64,000 bases of DNA, taken from assembly GCA_013289765.1 (NCBI GenBank), contig JABCZI010000016.1:1-64000 (forward strand), given 5' to 3'. Positions within the stretch are counted from its first letter, which is position 1; each line of letters starts with the position of its first letter. This stretch comes from Acidobacteriota bacterium (GTDB lineage: Bacteria > Acidobacteriota > Terriglobia > Terriglobales > Acidobacteriaceae). A model generated the notes under the pieces. The model saw only the letters and a list, made by a program, of their open reading frames with translations. It searched no databases and was not told the origin of the DNA. Position numbers and translations under genes: made by a program. Shown piece after piece: positions 29,199-38,207 of the stretch.

Positions 29199-30274
29199 TG
29201 GATTTTTCCCAGCGGGCGAGTTGCGATCATGCTTTCAGCACATTCGACCGCGGTCATGGCCGCCACCCGCAAGTTGTCGACCGCCGCCCAAATCCAGATC
29301 CCATTGGGGTTGGACAAGTCGCTTTTCAACGAGACCAGAATGTTGGGCTGCCCAGCCGTATTTACGTTGCTCGGCTGTGAATCATCGTCTTGCGTTGCGG
29401 CCAGGGTCACGTGATCGCCACCCAGCGCCTCCAACAATTTTGCTTCGTTGACCGGCTTTTCCATCTCCACAAAAATGCTTAGCGCATTGCCGTGAAAAAC
29501 CGGAGGCTGAAGCATCATCAGCGCAGGTTGGGGAGCATCCGCTCCCGCAAGCTCCTGATATTGCCGTCGCACGCGCGCTTCCAGAGAATCGAGAGACAGT
29601 TGCGATTTCTGCCCATAACGCGCAACCATGTTGAAAGCCACTTGCACATCGAATACTTCCTTCGGCAGGTTCTGAAAAGACAGCAGGTTAACGGTTTGCT
29701 GATGCAGTTCGTCCATGCCTTTTTGTCCCTGCTCAGAGGCTGGTTCAAACACGGTCGCGACCGCGCTCCGGATAGCGCCAGCCTTGCGGGCTCGCAGCAA
29801 AAGCAAAGCCAATGCCACGGCGGCAGGATGCGGCACCACGCACGGAACAGGCTGTAATTCCGGCTGCCACATTTTTCCCCGCTCGCGCTCAATCCAGAGT
29901 GAGCGCACTTGGGCGCCAGCTTCCTTTTCCAAAGCGCCAGAGAGGTCGATGATCGCGCTACCCGCGTCCCGAGCGCGTTTCCAGCTACCGAGCGTAGACT
30001 GCGCGTCGGCGGCAAAAAAAGTAAAATCCACCTGCGTAAACTGCTCCGTACGCAAGCTTTGGATAAAGTTCATTTCGTCGCCCGTCGCTTCGAGCTGGCC
30101 AATGGACTCGTCGTCGTCGAGCAAACGAATATCCGCCGCCGGAAAGTTTCGCTCGCTGAGCATCTCAGCGACTTCTTTCCCTTTGAGCGAGCCCGCGCCC
30201 ACGATTGCAGCACGATAAAGCTGCCCCCGCGGAGCCAAACTGGAGCCTGTTACGATTTTTGGCGGCGCGCTCAT
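29195..30274 (-). CDS. Aspartate-semialdehyde dehydrogenase-like protein lacking the catalytic Cys (Usg-like)
   Basis: Has the fold of the ASADH/ArgC family: N-terminal nucleotide-binding part (YRAAIVGAGSLKGKEVAEML) and dimerisation domain (VATVFEPASEQGQKGMDELHQQT, then PPVFHGNALSIFVEME). The product is 359 aa. The site where ASADH has PNCST with the catalytic cysteine here reads VVPHPAAVALAL (residues 146-157), so the nucleophile is replaced by Pro150. This matches the inactive Usg-1 type rather than a real Asd. It is embedded by 4-base overlaps between pssA and lptE, so it is conserved in an envelope operon. Role unknown; possibly structural or regulatory. Confidence 0.82.
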   Translation of the reverse strand: MSAPPKIVTGSSLAPRGQLYRAAIVGAGSLKGKEVAEMLSERNFPAADIRLLDDDESIGQLEATGDEMNFIQSLRTEQFTQVDFTFFAADAQSTLGSWKRARDAGSAIIDLSGALEKEAGAQVRSLWIERERGKMWQPELQPVPCVVPHPAAVALALLLLRARKAGAIRSAVATVFEPASEQGQKGMDELHQQTVNLLSFQNLPKEVFDVQVAFNMVARYGQKSQLSLDSLEARVRRQYQELAGADAPQPALMMLQPPVFHGNALSIFVEMEKPVNEAKLLEALGGDHVTLAATQDDDSQPSNVNTAGQPNILVSLKSDLSNPNGIWIWAAVDNLRVAAMTAVECAESMIATRPLGKIQ

Positions 30275-31143
30275 GAAGTCAGCGAAGCCTCCTTATACGC
30301 AGGTGGTGGTGGCTGCTTTCGCCGGCGAAACATCCACTGCAAGCGCCAGAACACTCCCGAGAACGTATACAGCAGCGCAACTCCAAAGAGCACTGGCTTC
30401 GAGAAGAACCAGACGCCGGCGAACAAAGCACCCAGGAGAATGATCAAGCGAAACGGATGGCGGGAACTGAAATCAATGTCCTTGAAGCTGTAGAACCGCC
30501 ACGTGCTCACCATCAAATACCCAACTGCGGCCACCATCGCTAGCCAGGTCATCGCCGTGTACCACGATCCCAGCGGCACTCCGGATGCGAAATGAACCAC
30601 TGCGGCGATAACTCCAGCGCCCGCGGGAATTGGCATGCCGACAAAATATTTCTTTCCGGGTCGCCCGGGATTCGATGGTTGCGGGTTCGAAGTAATGTTG
30701 AATCGCGCCAGACGGCTCGCGCCCGCCATTAGGAACAAAAAACTGGCAATCGCTCCCATCTGAGTGAGCTTGATGTTCCAATCGGTAAGCTCGATGGGCG
30801 GCATCAAATGAAATCCCCACGTCCATGCCAGCATCGCGGGAGCCACTCCAAACGTAATGACATCCGCCAGCGAATCGAGTTCTTTGCCGAACTCGCTGCT
30901 GGTTCCGGTCATGCGCGCAACGCGTCCATCGAGGCCGTCGAACAAAACAGCGAACCCAATCGCCTTCGCGGCATTGTCCAAATGCCACGTAGCTAAAGCG
31001 CTGGCGTGGACAACTTCGAGAATGGCGTAGAAACCGGCCGCCATATTCCCTGTGGTGAATAGCGAAGGCAGGATGTACATCCCCTTGCTCATACGGCGCG
31101 AGCCGCGTTCGTCCCGTCTTCGTTTTGGAACCGGAAGATCCAT
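30271..31143 (-). CDS. pssA: CDP-diacylglycerol-serine O-phosphatidyltransferase
   Basis: Makes phosphatidylserine from CDP-diacylglycerol and serine in the inner membrane. The product is 290 aa with a basic N-terminus (PKRRRDERGSRR) and six or more hydrophobic segments. The CDP-alcohol phosphatidyltransferase motif is complete at about residues 69-95: DGLDGRVAR, then GKELDSLADV (D-x2-DG-x2-AR-x8-G-x3-D-x3-D). It starts one base into the psd stop and overlaps the ASADH-like gene by 4 bases. With psd it forms the phosphatidylethanolamine pathway. Confidence 0.95.
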   Translation of the reverse strand: MDLPVPKRRRDERGSRRMSKGMYILPSLFTTGNMAAGFYAILEVVHASALATWHLDNAAKAIGFAVLFDGLDGRVARMTGTSSEFGKELDSLADVITFGVAPAMLAWTWGFHLMPPIELTDWNIKLTQMGAIASFLFLMAGASRLARFNITSNPQPSNPGRPGKKYFVGMPIPAGAGVIAAVVHFASGVPLGSWYTAMTWLAMVAAVGYLMVSTWRFYSFKDIDFSSRHPFRLIILLGALFAGVWFFSKPVLFGVALLYTFSGVFWRLQWMFRRRKQPPPPAYKEASLTS

Positions 31144-31808
31144 CAGCGCATCCCCTCGGCGGCGGAATAATGTCCGGCGCTTGCCAGTTCGCCCTTCGGT
31201 TGCGAGTACGCCAGAATGCTGGAACCACCCCGAACCCGGTCGCCAACTTTCACCTGCAACACCGCATCCGCATCGAACAACACATCCACGCGAGAACCGA
31301 ATTTGATCAATCCCACCCGCTGGCCTCGCTCCAGACGATCTCCCACCTTTGGATAAAACACGATCCGGCGCGCCAGCAATCCGGCGATCTGTTTAAAGAT
31401 CACAGTTTGTCCCGCGCCTTCCACGCGCACAACATTCTGCTCGTTGTGCTCCGCGGAAGCCTGATCCATGGCGTTCAAAAACTTCCCCCGCTGATACCGT
31501 ATCTCGCGGACTACTCCCGAAACCGGCGAACGGTTTACGTGGACATCGAACACGCTCAGGAAAATGCTAATGCGAGCCTGCTTCACGCCATCCACGGTGA
31601 CCATGGAAGCGTCGGTAATCTTCCCATCTCCTGGCGAGACGATGGCGCCAGGGGAATCTGGAATAATGCGCTCCGGGTCGCGAAAGAACCAGAGGAAAAA
31701 CATCGCAAGCGCCAACGGCACAATGGCCCATGCAGGCCGCGCCAACCAGCCCGTCAGAACCGCCGCCGCAATTAAAGCCAGCGCGTAGTAGTAGCCGTCA
31801 CGAACCAT
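31143..31808 (-). CDS. psd: Phosphatidylserine decarboxylase, short form
   Basis: Pyruvoyl enzyme that converts phosphatidylserine to phosphatidylethanolamine. The product is 221 aa, the short (archaeal/alpha-type) form. N-terminal membrane helices (residues 8-42). Conserved [28 protein letters not shown] and the self-cleavage site FGSR, where the Ser becomes the pyruvoyl group. First gene of psd-pssA-ASADH-like-lptE. A perfect 15-base tandem repeat carrying a TATAAT lies directly upstream. Confidence 0.96.
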   Translation of the reverse strand: MVRDGYYYALALIAAAVLTGWLARPAWAIVPLALAMFFLWFFRDPERIIPDSPGAIVSPGDGKITDASMVTVDGVKQARISIFLSVFDVHVNRSPVSGVVREIRYQRGKFLNAMDQASAEHNEQNVVRVEGAGQTVIFKQIAGLLARRIVFYPKVGDRLERGQRVGLIKFGSRVDVLFDADAVLQVKVGDRVRGGSSILAYSQPKGELASAGHYSAAEGMR

Positions 31809-31822
31809 CGGATCAGTGTCCC

Positions 31823-31854
31823 ATTATAGAAGAGTTGAGTATAGAAGAGTTGAG
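31823..31854 (-). promoter_or_regulatory. Tandem 15-base repeat with -10 elements upstream of psd
   Basis: TATAGAAGAGTTGAG occurs twice without a gap (31825-31839, 31840-31854). On the minus strand the junctions give TATAAT (31828-31823), which would start transcription only several bases before the psd ATG, and TATACT one repeat upstream. No good -35 is seen. Confidence 0.45.
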
Positions 31855-31981
31855 CGGGGCCCGCTCACCGACTGCGAAAAGGTACGCAAGTACAAATAAA
31901 GAAAGGGATCTGATGAGATGCCGGTAGTGGATACAAGATCACCCTAGCGGGTACGGCCGCCGTTGAGATGGCCAAAGGAAA

Positions 31982-32212
31982 CTAGGCTACTTGAATTCCG
32001 TACTGCTGACGATACTGCCGCTCGATGGATTGCATCTGGTCTTTGAGCCGCAGCTTCAACTTCTTAAGCCGGACTTCCTCTAATTTTTCGTCTTCGCTGA
32101 GGTACCGTTTTTGGGTGAGAGAATCAAGACGCGTGGAATATTGTAAGTGTTCCTGTGCCAGCTTGCGGAATTCATCGTGACTCGTCATAAGACTGTCATT
32201 CGAAGTCAGCAT
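31982..32212 (-). CDS. DUF465 / YdcH-like small helical protein
   Basis: A 76-aa coiled-coil-like protein, highly charged: HDEFRKLAQEHLQYSTRLDSL, then RYLSEDEKLEEVRLKKLKLRLKDQM. The EE-x-RLKKLKLRLKDQM pattern is the DUF465 signature. Function unknown. Start ATG at 32212 with GGAGG eight bases upstream; an internal ATG (32188) lacks this. It stands alone between psd and rimI. Confidence 0.85.
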   Translation of the reverse strand: MLTSNDSLMTSHDEFRKLAQEHLQYSTRLDSLTQKRYLSEDEKLEEVRLKKLKLRLKDQMQSIERQYRQQYGIQVA

Positions 32213-32309
32213 TCAGCGGACCTCCAACCGGGGATTTATACGGTCAACCTATCACAGCCCTAAAATCGGTTCAATGCCAAATTTGTGGTGCAATCTCGTT
32301 GTGAGAATT

Positions 32310-32825
32310 CTAATAAAGACTTAACCGATACTCGATTGCATCCTCCACAGGGTTGGCGTAATAACTCTTGCGCAAACCGGTTTCTTCGAAGCCCAACTTC
32401 GAATACAGACCGCGCGCTCCTTGATTCGACTTGCGTACCTCCAGGAGTATGACCCTGCCGTTCTGGGAGCGCGCATGTGCAACGAGTTCATTCAGCAGCA
32501 GGGTGGCAACGCCAAGACGACGGGCTGTTCCCTTCACGACGATGTTCTCTAACTCCCAATCCGTGATAACGCGATGCCCTATCAGGAGCGCGAGAATTTC
32601 AGGAGCTTTGCCTGGGCCTTCCTCTGGCAGCGCCGCAGGCTCATCTTCAACTACCCAAGCGAAACGTTCGGCATGCTGGGGACTGCCTGTGCTCGCGACC
32701 AGGCTCTCATAGATCTGCCGGGACCAGTGTGCCGTGGCCGCGCTATCGCGCCCCACATCCATCATTGCAGGAACATCGGCGGCAATTGCGCGTCGGACCC
32801 GCACTTTAAGATCCGATTCTTTCAA
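32310..32825 (-). CDS. rimI: GNAT acetyltransferase, RimI-like
   Basis: N-acetyltransferase of the RimI type, which acetylates the N-terminus of ribosomal protein S18 in E. coli. The product is 171 aa. Acetyl-CoA motif V/A: ENIVVKGTARRLGVATLLLNEL, close to the R-x2-G-x-G/A pattern, followed by VRKSNQGARGLYSKLGFEETGLRKSYY. A Pro/Glu-rich insertion (DEPAALPEEGPGKAPE) sits in the first half. It overlaps tsaB by 20 bases; tsaB-rimI is a common pairing. Confidence 0.9.
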   Translation of the reverse strand: MKESDLKVRVRRAIAADVPAMMDVGRDSAATAHWSRQIYESLVASTGSPQHAERFAWVVEDEPAALPEEGPGKAPEILALLIGHRVITDWELENIVVKGTARRLGVATLLLNELVAHARSQNGRVILLEVRKSNQGARGLYSKLGFEETGLRKSYYANPVEDAIEYRLSLY

Positions 32826-33492
32826 GCATTTCGGCGTCGGTGCGACGAATGTAGTTCGCCTCCAACTGCCCGGGCGTTACGGTCTCACCTGCTTGAATCT
32901 TTCGCCAGCCCAAATGAGCCACCGCCGCGGCAGAGATCGGCGGCAAGATCGCGACGGAGAGCCCCGCCGATCGGGCCGCTTCCGCCAAGCCGCAATCCGG
33001 GGTTACAACCGACCATGCTCTCGCTTGCGACAGAAATTCGCTCCGGCTAAGCATATGTTCGCGTGGCGGTTCCCCAGCCTTCGCCGGGATTTCGTATTCG
33101 CCTACATAGACATCGCCGCGGCCCGCATCCACCGCCGCCATAATCTTTCCTTGCGCCCCGCTGATTGAGACGCATACTTCGAGCAACGACACCGCAGCAA
33201 TTGCCTTGTTCAGGACCTCGGCGAGGCCCTTCACTACGGCCAGACCGATCCGCAACCCGGTAAATGATCCTGGGCCGGAAACCACCGCAAAGGCGCCAAT
33301 GTCGTGCTTGGTTAATCCATGTTTGGAAAGCAACTCGGAAATCTGTGGAACCAGCTGCGCCGAAAAAGTACCGCCGACGAGAGGCACCATCTCGATCATT
33401 TCGAAATCCTCGCCCGCGGCGGAGCGCTGCCCAGCCCGCGCCACCGCGATGCTGCCTTGCTTGCCGGAAGTGTCGATAGCGAGAAGGATCAT
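32806..33492 (-). CDS. tsaB: tRNA t6A biosynthesis protein TsaB
   Basis: Non-catalytic partner of TsaD and TsaE in threonylcarbamoyl-adenosine (t6A37) formation on ANN-decoding tRNAs. The product is 228 aa from the ATG at 33492 (MILLAIDTSGKQGSIAVA); longer starts overlap the SnoaL-like gene and look unlikely. ASKHA features: AIDTSG, VVSGPGSFTGLRIGLAVVKGLA and AAVDAGRGDVYVGEY. TsaD and TsaE are not in the window. It overlaps rimI by 20 bases. Confidence 0.94.
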   Translation of the reverse strand: MILLAIDTSGKQGSIAVARAGQRSAAGEDFEMIEMVPLVGGTFSAQLVPQISELLSKHGLTKHDIGAFAVVSGPGSFTGLRIGLAVVKGLAEVLNKAIAAVSLLEVCVSISGAQGKIMAAVDAGRGDVYVGEYEIPAKAGEPPREHMLSRSEFLSQARAWSVVTPDCGLAEAARSAGLSVAILPPISAAAVAHLGWRKIQAGETVTPGQLEANYIRRTDAEMLERIGS

Positions 33493-33559
33493 TGCTCGAG
33501 AAGAATCATTCGCAGCAGTTGCACACCCGCACAATTCCGAATGATGAAATGGCGCCGTG

Positions 33560-33994
33560 CTAGTACTCAAGCAGCCCCGTGTGCATGGTCATTTTCCATT
33601 CTGTCCCCACCCGGCTGTAGACCTTGCACGCCCGCCCTTTCCAATGGAAATCTTTGCCATCGCGATCCCGCCAAAGAGTATCCACGTCCACAACGGCGAA
33701 GGCGCCATCGCCCTGTTCGGAAACTTCGATTTTCCTAATTGAACGTTGATTATGTACGAGACTGTGAGTGTCGAACAAATCCTGCCATATGCTTTTCCAG
33801 CGCTGTGCATCGAATCGCCCCATCACAAAAACCCATTCCACCGGATCGTGGGCGTCACTACTTGGCGGGCAGGGCCAAACCATATCGGGATGAAAAACTG
33901 TGATCAGGAGATTGACGTCCTTTGTGTCCCAGGCTCGGGTCTCTCGATTCACTATTTCGGCAATCTCTTTTTCGACTTGTTCCCTCGGCGTCAT
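33560..33994 (-). CDS. SnoaL/NTF2-like family protein
   Basis: A 144-aa single-domain protein of the alpha+beta NTF2/SnoaL fold. Markers are EIVNRETRAWDTKDVNLLITVFHPDMVWPCPP at the start and VDVDTLWRDRDG, then VYSRVGTEWKMTMHTGLLEY at the end. Members range from isomerases to proteins without known activity, so no substrate is given. Its start overlaps the mce stop by 4 bases, placing it in the meaB-mce transcript. Confidence 0.8.
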   Translation of the reverse strand: MTPREQVEKEIAEIVNRETRAWDTKDVNLLITVFHPDMVWPCPPSSDAHDPVEWVFVMGRFDAQRWKSIWQDLFDTHSLVHNQRSIRKIEVSEQGDGAFAVVDVDTLWRDRDGKDFHWKGRACKVYSRVGTEWKMTMHTGLLEY

Positions 33995-34398
33995 GGCTGC
34001 GTTTGCGGGGATTCCACCAGCTCCAGCAACACGCCACCCGCGCTAGACGGATGCACAAAAACGTATTTGTGCCCGCCAGCACCGATCTTGATCTCTTCCG
34101 AAACAAGGCGCACGCCGTCTTTCTTCAACCGCTCAACAGCCCCTGACAAATCTCGAACGCGCAGGCACACGTGGTGCAAGCCTTCGCCCCGTTTAGCGAC
34201 GAATTTCGCGATCGTCGAGTCTTCCGAGGTCGCCTCCAACAATTCCAACCGGCTCTCGCCTAGCGGAACCATTACCAGCTTCACTTGCTCCTGCTCCACC
34301 GTTTCTTCCGCGGAAACACTTAGGCCCAGCTTCTGGTAAATCGCCTTGGCCGCAGCCAACGATCTCACCGCAATGCCGATATGATCAATTTGAGCCAT
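33991..34398 (-). CDS. mce: Methylmalonyl-CoA epimerase
   Basis: Interconverts (R)- and (S)-methylmalonyl-CoA in propionate metabolism. The product is 135 aa, one glyoxalase/VOC unit pair. It begins MAQIDHIGIAVRSL with the metal-binding His; others are in GEGLHHVCLRV and the C-terminal Glu in GVLLELVE. It lies directly after meaB (1-base overlap) and overlaps the SnoaL-like gene by 4 bases. The mutase itself is not in the window. Confidence 0.95.
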   Translation of the reverse strand: MAQIDHIGIAVRSLAAAKAIYQKLGLSVSAEETVEQEQVKLVMVPLGESRLELLEATSEDSTIAKFVAKRGEGLHHVCLRVRDLSGAVERLKKDGVRLVSEEIKIGAGGHKYVFVHPSSAGGVLLELVESPQTQP

Positions 34399-35351
34399 TA
34401 ACTTTTCCCAGCATTGGCGGCGATCTCTTCAACCAGCGTATAGGGATCGCGTTTATGCTCGGCCACTTCCGCTGCGTAGCGGGCCAGGTTGCCATCGGTT
34501 ATCTGACCGCGAGCCTTTTCGAGCAGCGCATCTCGCAACATTTCGCTCAGCCGCTTTTGCCAGTTCTCAACGCTCTTGTTGAGCGCCAGATTTTTTTCTT
34601 TCAGGTACATCTCGTATTTCGACACAGCGTCCGCCAACTCTGCGATTCCCGTTCCCTCGCTGGCCACGGTTTTCACGATTGGCGGGGTCCAGCCATCACT
34701 GCGGATCGCCAGCGATTGCAGCGTGCGAATCTCTCGCTCCACATTCTCAGCTCCATCGCGATCGCTTTTATTGATCACAAAAATGTCGGCAATTTCCATA
34801 ATGCCGGCTTTGATGGTTTGCACGTCATCGCCCATGCCCGGAACCAGAATTAAAATCGTGACCTCGGCCAGCCTCACGATGTCGACTTCATCCTGGCCTA
34901 CGCCCACGGTTTCAATCATGATCAAGTCGCGTCCGGAAGCGTCGAGCACGGTAGTCACATCGGCAGTGGTACGCGCCAGCCCTCCTAGCGAGCCCCGCGT
35001 CGCCATGCTCCGAATATAAATCCCCGGATCGGAAAAATGCTCCTGCATGCGTATGCGGTCGCCAAGAATCGCACCGCCCGTGTAGGGACTGGTCGGATCG
35101 ACCGCAATAATTCCCACGGTGCGGTTTTCTTTGCGATAGAAACGGGCCAACTGATCGACCAGCGTGCTCTTCCCCGCACCCGGCGGCCCGGTCAGGCCAA
35201 GCACGCGTGCCTTCCCACTGTGCGGAAATAGTCCCTTCAGCAGCTCGGACCAGCCTGGCCCGCGGTTCTCGACCATTGAAATCGCGCGAGCCAGTGTCCG
35301 GACATCGCCGGCACGCAGTTGGTCGATCCAGCGCTGAATGTTGAGCTCCAA
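34398..35351 (-). CDS. meaB: Methylmalonyl-CoA mutase-associated GTPase MeaB
   Basis: G3E-family GTPase chaperone that protects and reloads cobalamin in methylmalonyl-CoA mutase (also annotated ArgK). The product is 317 aa. Walker A GPPGAGKS, the family motif VDPTSPYTGGAILGDRIRM, SMATRGSLGGLA, the base-binding NKSD and ETVGVGQDEVD are all present. First gene of meaB-mce-SnoaL. Suggests B12-dependent propionyl-CoA metabolism in the organism. Confidence 0.97.
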   Translation of the reverse strand: MELNIQRWIDQLRAGDVRTLARAISMVENRGPGWSELLKGLFPHSGKARVLGLTGPPGAGKSTLVDQLARFYRKENRTVGIIAVDPTSPYTGGAILGDRIRMQEHFSDPGIYIRSMATRGSLGGLARTTADVTTVLDASGRDLIMIETVGVGQDEVDIVRLAEVTILILVPGMGDDVQTIKAGIMEIADIFVINKSDRDGAENVEREIRTLQSLAIRSDGWTPPIVKTVASEGTGIAELADAVSKYEMYLKEKNLALNKSVENWQKRLSEMLRDALLEKARGQITDGNLARYAAEVAEHKRDPYTLVEEIAANAGKS

Positions 35352-35419
35352 ACCATCAGTCTAAAGCATGTCGGCTGGAAGACAAGGCACTGATTGCGCG
35401 ACCGGAAATTAGCTTCCAC

Positions 35420-38143
35420 TTACTCCACGTTGAACCCACTGACTTCCACTACGGACTTTCCTGTGTCCAGTTCGCTTGTGCGATACCTAGCCGTGACTTC
35501 GCGTTTTTCACCCGGCAACAAGGAGAAGTAGTTGTCTTCCCAAATGACTGGGAGAATCTCGTCTCCTTTAACATTCTTATCCAGTTTCATCCGGACGAAA
35601 AATGCCAGGCTCTTGCTTGGATTTTCGAGCCTCACATGCGCAATGGATTCTTCCCCTTTGCGTTCCGTGCGGCTCATAACTTTGAGCTTTACCTTGGGTA
35701 ACTGAGAAAGTGCGGTGAAGTCAGCAAAGGAATCTGTCGGTGTCATCCACCAGGTGGTCTTGGCCCAGTCGAGCGTTTCTGGTTTGCTGGAGAGCCAGTA
35801 AAAATTTGATCCGACCTGTTTACCGGCAGAATCTGCCAGGCGCAACGCGACGAAGTACACCGGGCTCAGACCCTCCACCTCCGGCAAAGTAAATATTTTT
35901 GCGGTGCTGTCGGCGGCTGCGTCGATCGAATCCTCGTGAGAAAACTTCTCAGTCATATCGAGGTTGTAAATCTTCGTAGTCAGTTTCAAACCTTTCACGT
36001 CTTCATATTGGCTGCTGACCACCCAGATCGAGCGGTCGTCGTAACCGTACACGGGATGGAGCGCCTCCATGGCGCGCTTCGCGCCAAAGTAACCCCCGCC
36101 GGGACGCAGGTAATAGTCATAGAGGTGCCAAATCATTGAAGGCCACGCATTGTTGAGCATCCACTGAATTACGCCCGTCGCCTCATACTTGTTGCGGCTG
36201 TAGGCTTCATACATGGCGCGCACGCCTTCATAAGTTTGCAGTTGCGACTTCTCGGCAAAGTCTTCCGCATTGTCCGACTTGCCGTAGCGATTGGCCAGAG
36301 CATCGCTGAAAACTTGAATGGTTTTGAACTCTCCGCCCCCAGCGTGATAATTCCAGGTGTCGTCGACCGGCCACAAGTGATCCCTCCCAATCATCGTGCG
36401 AATGCTCTCGATCGGCGGGACGGCCGGCCCCATGCTGGTTTCGGTGTTAAATCCATAGGCGCCGCCGCATCCGCCGGGGTTACACTGCTTGCGATTGGGT
36501 TGCCCTTGCGGAGTATCCTGCTCCCAATAGCTGGGAGCTACGTACTCATACGGGCCCGTCATCTTGACGCCGCTGTCGCCTGTAACCGTGGTCGCTTTTC
36601 CTGTGGCGGAAGAAACAACAGGATTCGGCCAAAGCAATTTCGTTTCGATATCGAGATACATCTGCTCGACGTCGGGCGGCGGAGGATTGTCGCTCCCGTT
36701 CAACCACATCACCAGGCTGGGATGGCTGCGCAGCCGGTAGATCTGGTCGCGCAGCGATTGCTGCGCGATTTCAAAATCCTGCGGCTTCCAACGGTTCCAG
36801 CGCTCCCAGAAATCGCAGCAGCACCAGCCCGCCATCACCAGAATTCCTTCGTGGTCGGCGAGGTCGAAGAATTCCTGCGTCTCAAGCTTGCCTTCGAGGC
36901 GAACCGTATTCAGTCCCATATCGCGCACGTAGCGGAATTCGTCCTGCAAGCGCTGAGAGTTTTCGCGCAGCATCATGTCGGGAGTCCACCCGCCGCCGCG
37001 AATCAGAATGTTCTTGCCGTTGATGTGGAAGGCGCGCCCGCCGTTCGCGTTTACCTCTGAAGTTACCTGGCGAATTCCAAACTCAGTTCGCGAATGATCG
37101 CTGACCGCGCCATTGACTTCGAACGTCATGGTTAGCGGATAAAGATTCGGCTTGCCCATCTGCGCAGGCCACCACAGCCGCGGATTCGAAAATGTCAGTT
37201 GAGGGAACTGATCGGAAGTAAAGCTGACGTCTTTTATCTGATTGGGGGCGAGTTCGATTTCTTGCTCGAAGTCGACCCTCTCGATCAGGCCTTTCAATTT
37301 GCCCTTCACTGGCCGGTCGGTGCTGTTCTTTAACTGAGCAGTGACGGTGAGTTGCGCGGAATTATCAGCCGGCAGGTTCAACTTCGAGACCACCGTGGGA
37401 TAGCGCAACGCAACCGGACCACTGCTGGCGAGGTAAACCTCGCTCCACAACCCCATATTTTTGTCCGGAGGAGCGGGATTCCAGTCGACGAAGGTGATCG
37501 CGAGATCATTTTCCGTTGGGGCAAAGACCTGGACCGCAAGAAAATTTTCACTGCCGGGCTTCACGGTGTTGGTGACATTAAATTCATAAGTGCGCCACGC
37601 TCCGGCAACATCGTCAGAATTGGCAATCTGCTTTCCGTTGAGCCATATGTTCGCGCGGTAATTGATGCCCTTGAAATTCAGCCAGACCGTTTTTCCAGAA
37701 TAAGACGCTGGTGCGGCAAACTGCTTGCGATACCACCACGACACCGCATAAGGACTCTCCGGCTCCATCGCGATATTGGAAAAATTTCCGCCGATCGGAT
37801 AAGTCACGCCGGCAAACTCTCGCAGATTCATTGCGAAAAATGGGTCGGGCAGTGTCTTGTCTTTGACCAGCGCGGCGACCACCGTGCTGGGAACCGTAAC
37901 ATCGTGCCAGCCGTGAGGAATAAAAGCCGCAGTGGAGACGATCTCCCCTTTGGCTTCAACTTTGGCGGAGGATTGCAAACTCCAATGCTCGCCGAGGATC
38001 AGTTTGTCAACGCCGGCGCCAGGTGCGGAGGGGTGGGAGGCTGCCGGGTCCGCGGCCAGAAGCAAGTGCGAACCGAGGCATGAGACTAGCAGCAGTTGTG
38101 CGGACAGGCGCAGGATGAACGTCAGGCGTATTCCAGATTTCAT
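35420..38143 (-). CDS. Secreted GH2 exo-beta-D-glucosaminidase (CsxA-like)
   Basis: Glycoside hydrolase family 2 enzyme, probably releasing glucosamine from chitosan ends. The product is 907 aa from the ATG at 38143 with AGGAG upstream. Signal peptide (about 1-31). Then the sugar-binding jelly roll, immunoglobulin-like domain and TIM barrel (about 365-700), followed by C-terminal beta domains. The catalytic sites fit the CsxA subfamily rather than beta-mannosidase: acid/base Asp485 in WLNGSDNPPP, where mannosidases have NE, and nucleophile Glu568 in YGFNTETS. A LacI-type operator overlaps its promoter. A beta-mannosidase or mixed specificity cannot be ruled out by sequence alone. Confidence 0.88.
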   Translation of the reverse strand: MKSGIRLTFILRLSAQLLLVSCLGSHLLLAADPAASHPSAPGAGVDKLILGEHWSLQSSAKVEAKGEIVSTAAFIPHGWHDVTVPSTVVAALVKDKTLPDPFFAMNLREFAGVTYPIGGNFSNIAMEPESPYAVSWWYRKQFAAPASYSGKTVWLNFKGINYRANIWLNGKQIANSDDVAGAWRTYEFNVTNTVKPGSENFLAVQVFAPTENDLAITFVDWNPAPPDKNMGLWSEVYLASSGPVALRYPTVVSKLNLPADNSAQLTVTAQLKNSTDRPVKGKLKGLIERVDFEQEIELAPNQIKDVSFTSDQFPQLTFSNPRLWWPAQMGKPNLYPLTMTFEVNGAVSDHSRTEFGIRQVTSEVNANGGRAFHINGKNILIRGGGWTPDMMLRENSQRLQDEFRYVRDMGLNTVRLEGKLETQEFFDLADHEGILVMAGWCCCDFWERWNRWKPQDFEIAQQSLRDQIYRLRSHPSLVMWLNGSDNPPPPDVEQMYLDIETKLLWPNPVVSSATGKATTVTGDSGVKMTGPYEYVAPSYWEQDTPQGQPNRKQCNPGGCGGAYGFNTETSMGPAVPPIESIRTMIGRDHLWPVDDTWNYHAGGGEFKTIQVFSDALANRYGKSDNAEDFAEKSQLQTYEGVRAMYEAYSRNKYEATGVIQWMLNNAWPSMIWHLYDYYLRPGGGYFGAKRAMEALHPVYGYDDRSIWVVSSQYEDVKGLKLTTKIYNLDMTEKFSHEDSIDAAADSTAKIFTLPEVEGLSPVYFVALRLADSAGKQVGSNFYWLSSKPETLDWAKTTWWMTPTDSFADFTALSQLPKVKLKVMSRTERKGEESIAHVRLENPSKSLAFFVRMKLDKNVKGDEILPVIWEDNYFSLLPGEKREVTARYRTSELDTGKSVVEVSGFNVE

Positions 38144-38207
38144 GTTTCTCCTAAAATGCCTTGCGTGGATTCGTTGGGTGCGTTCTGCGATCTTTGGGTC
38201 CGGAACA

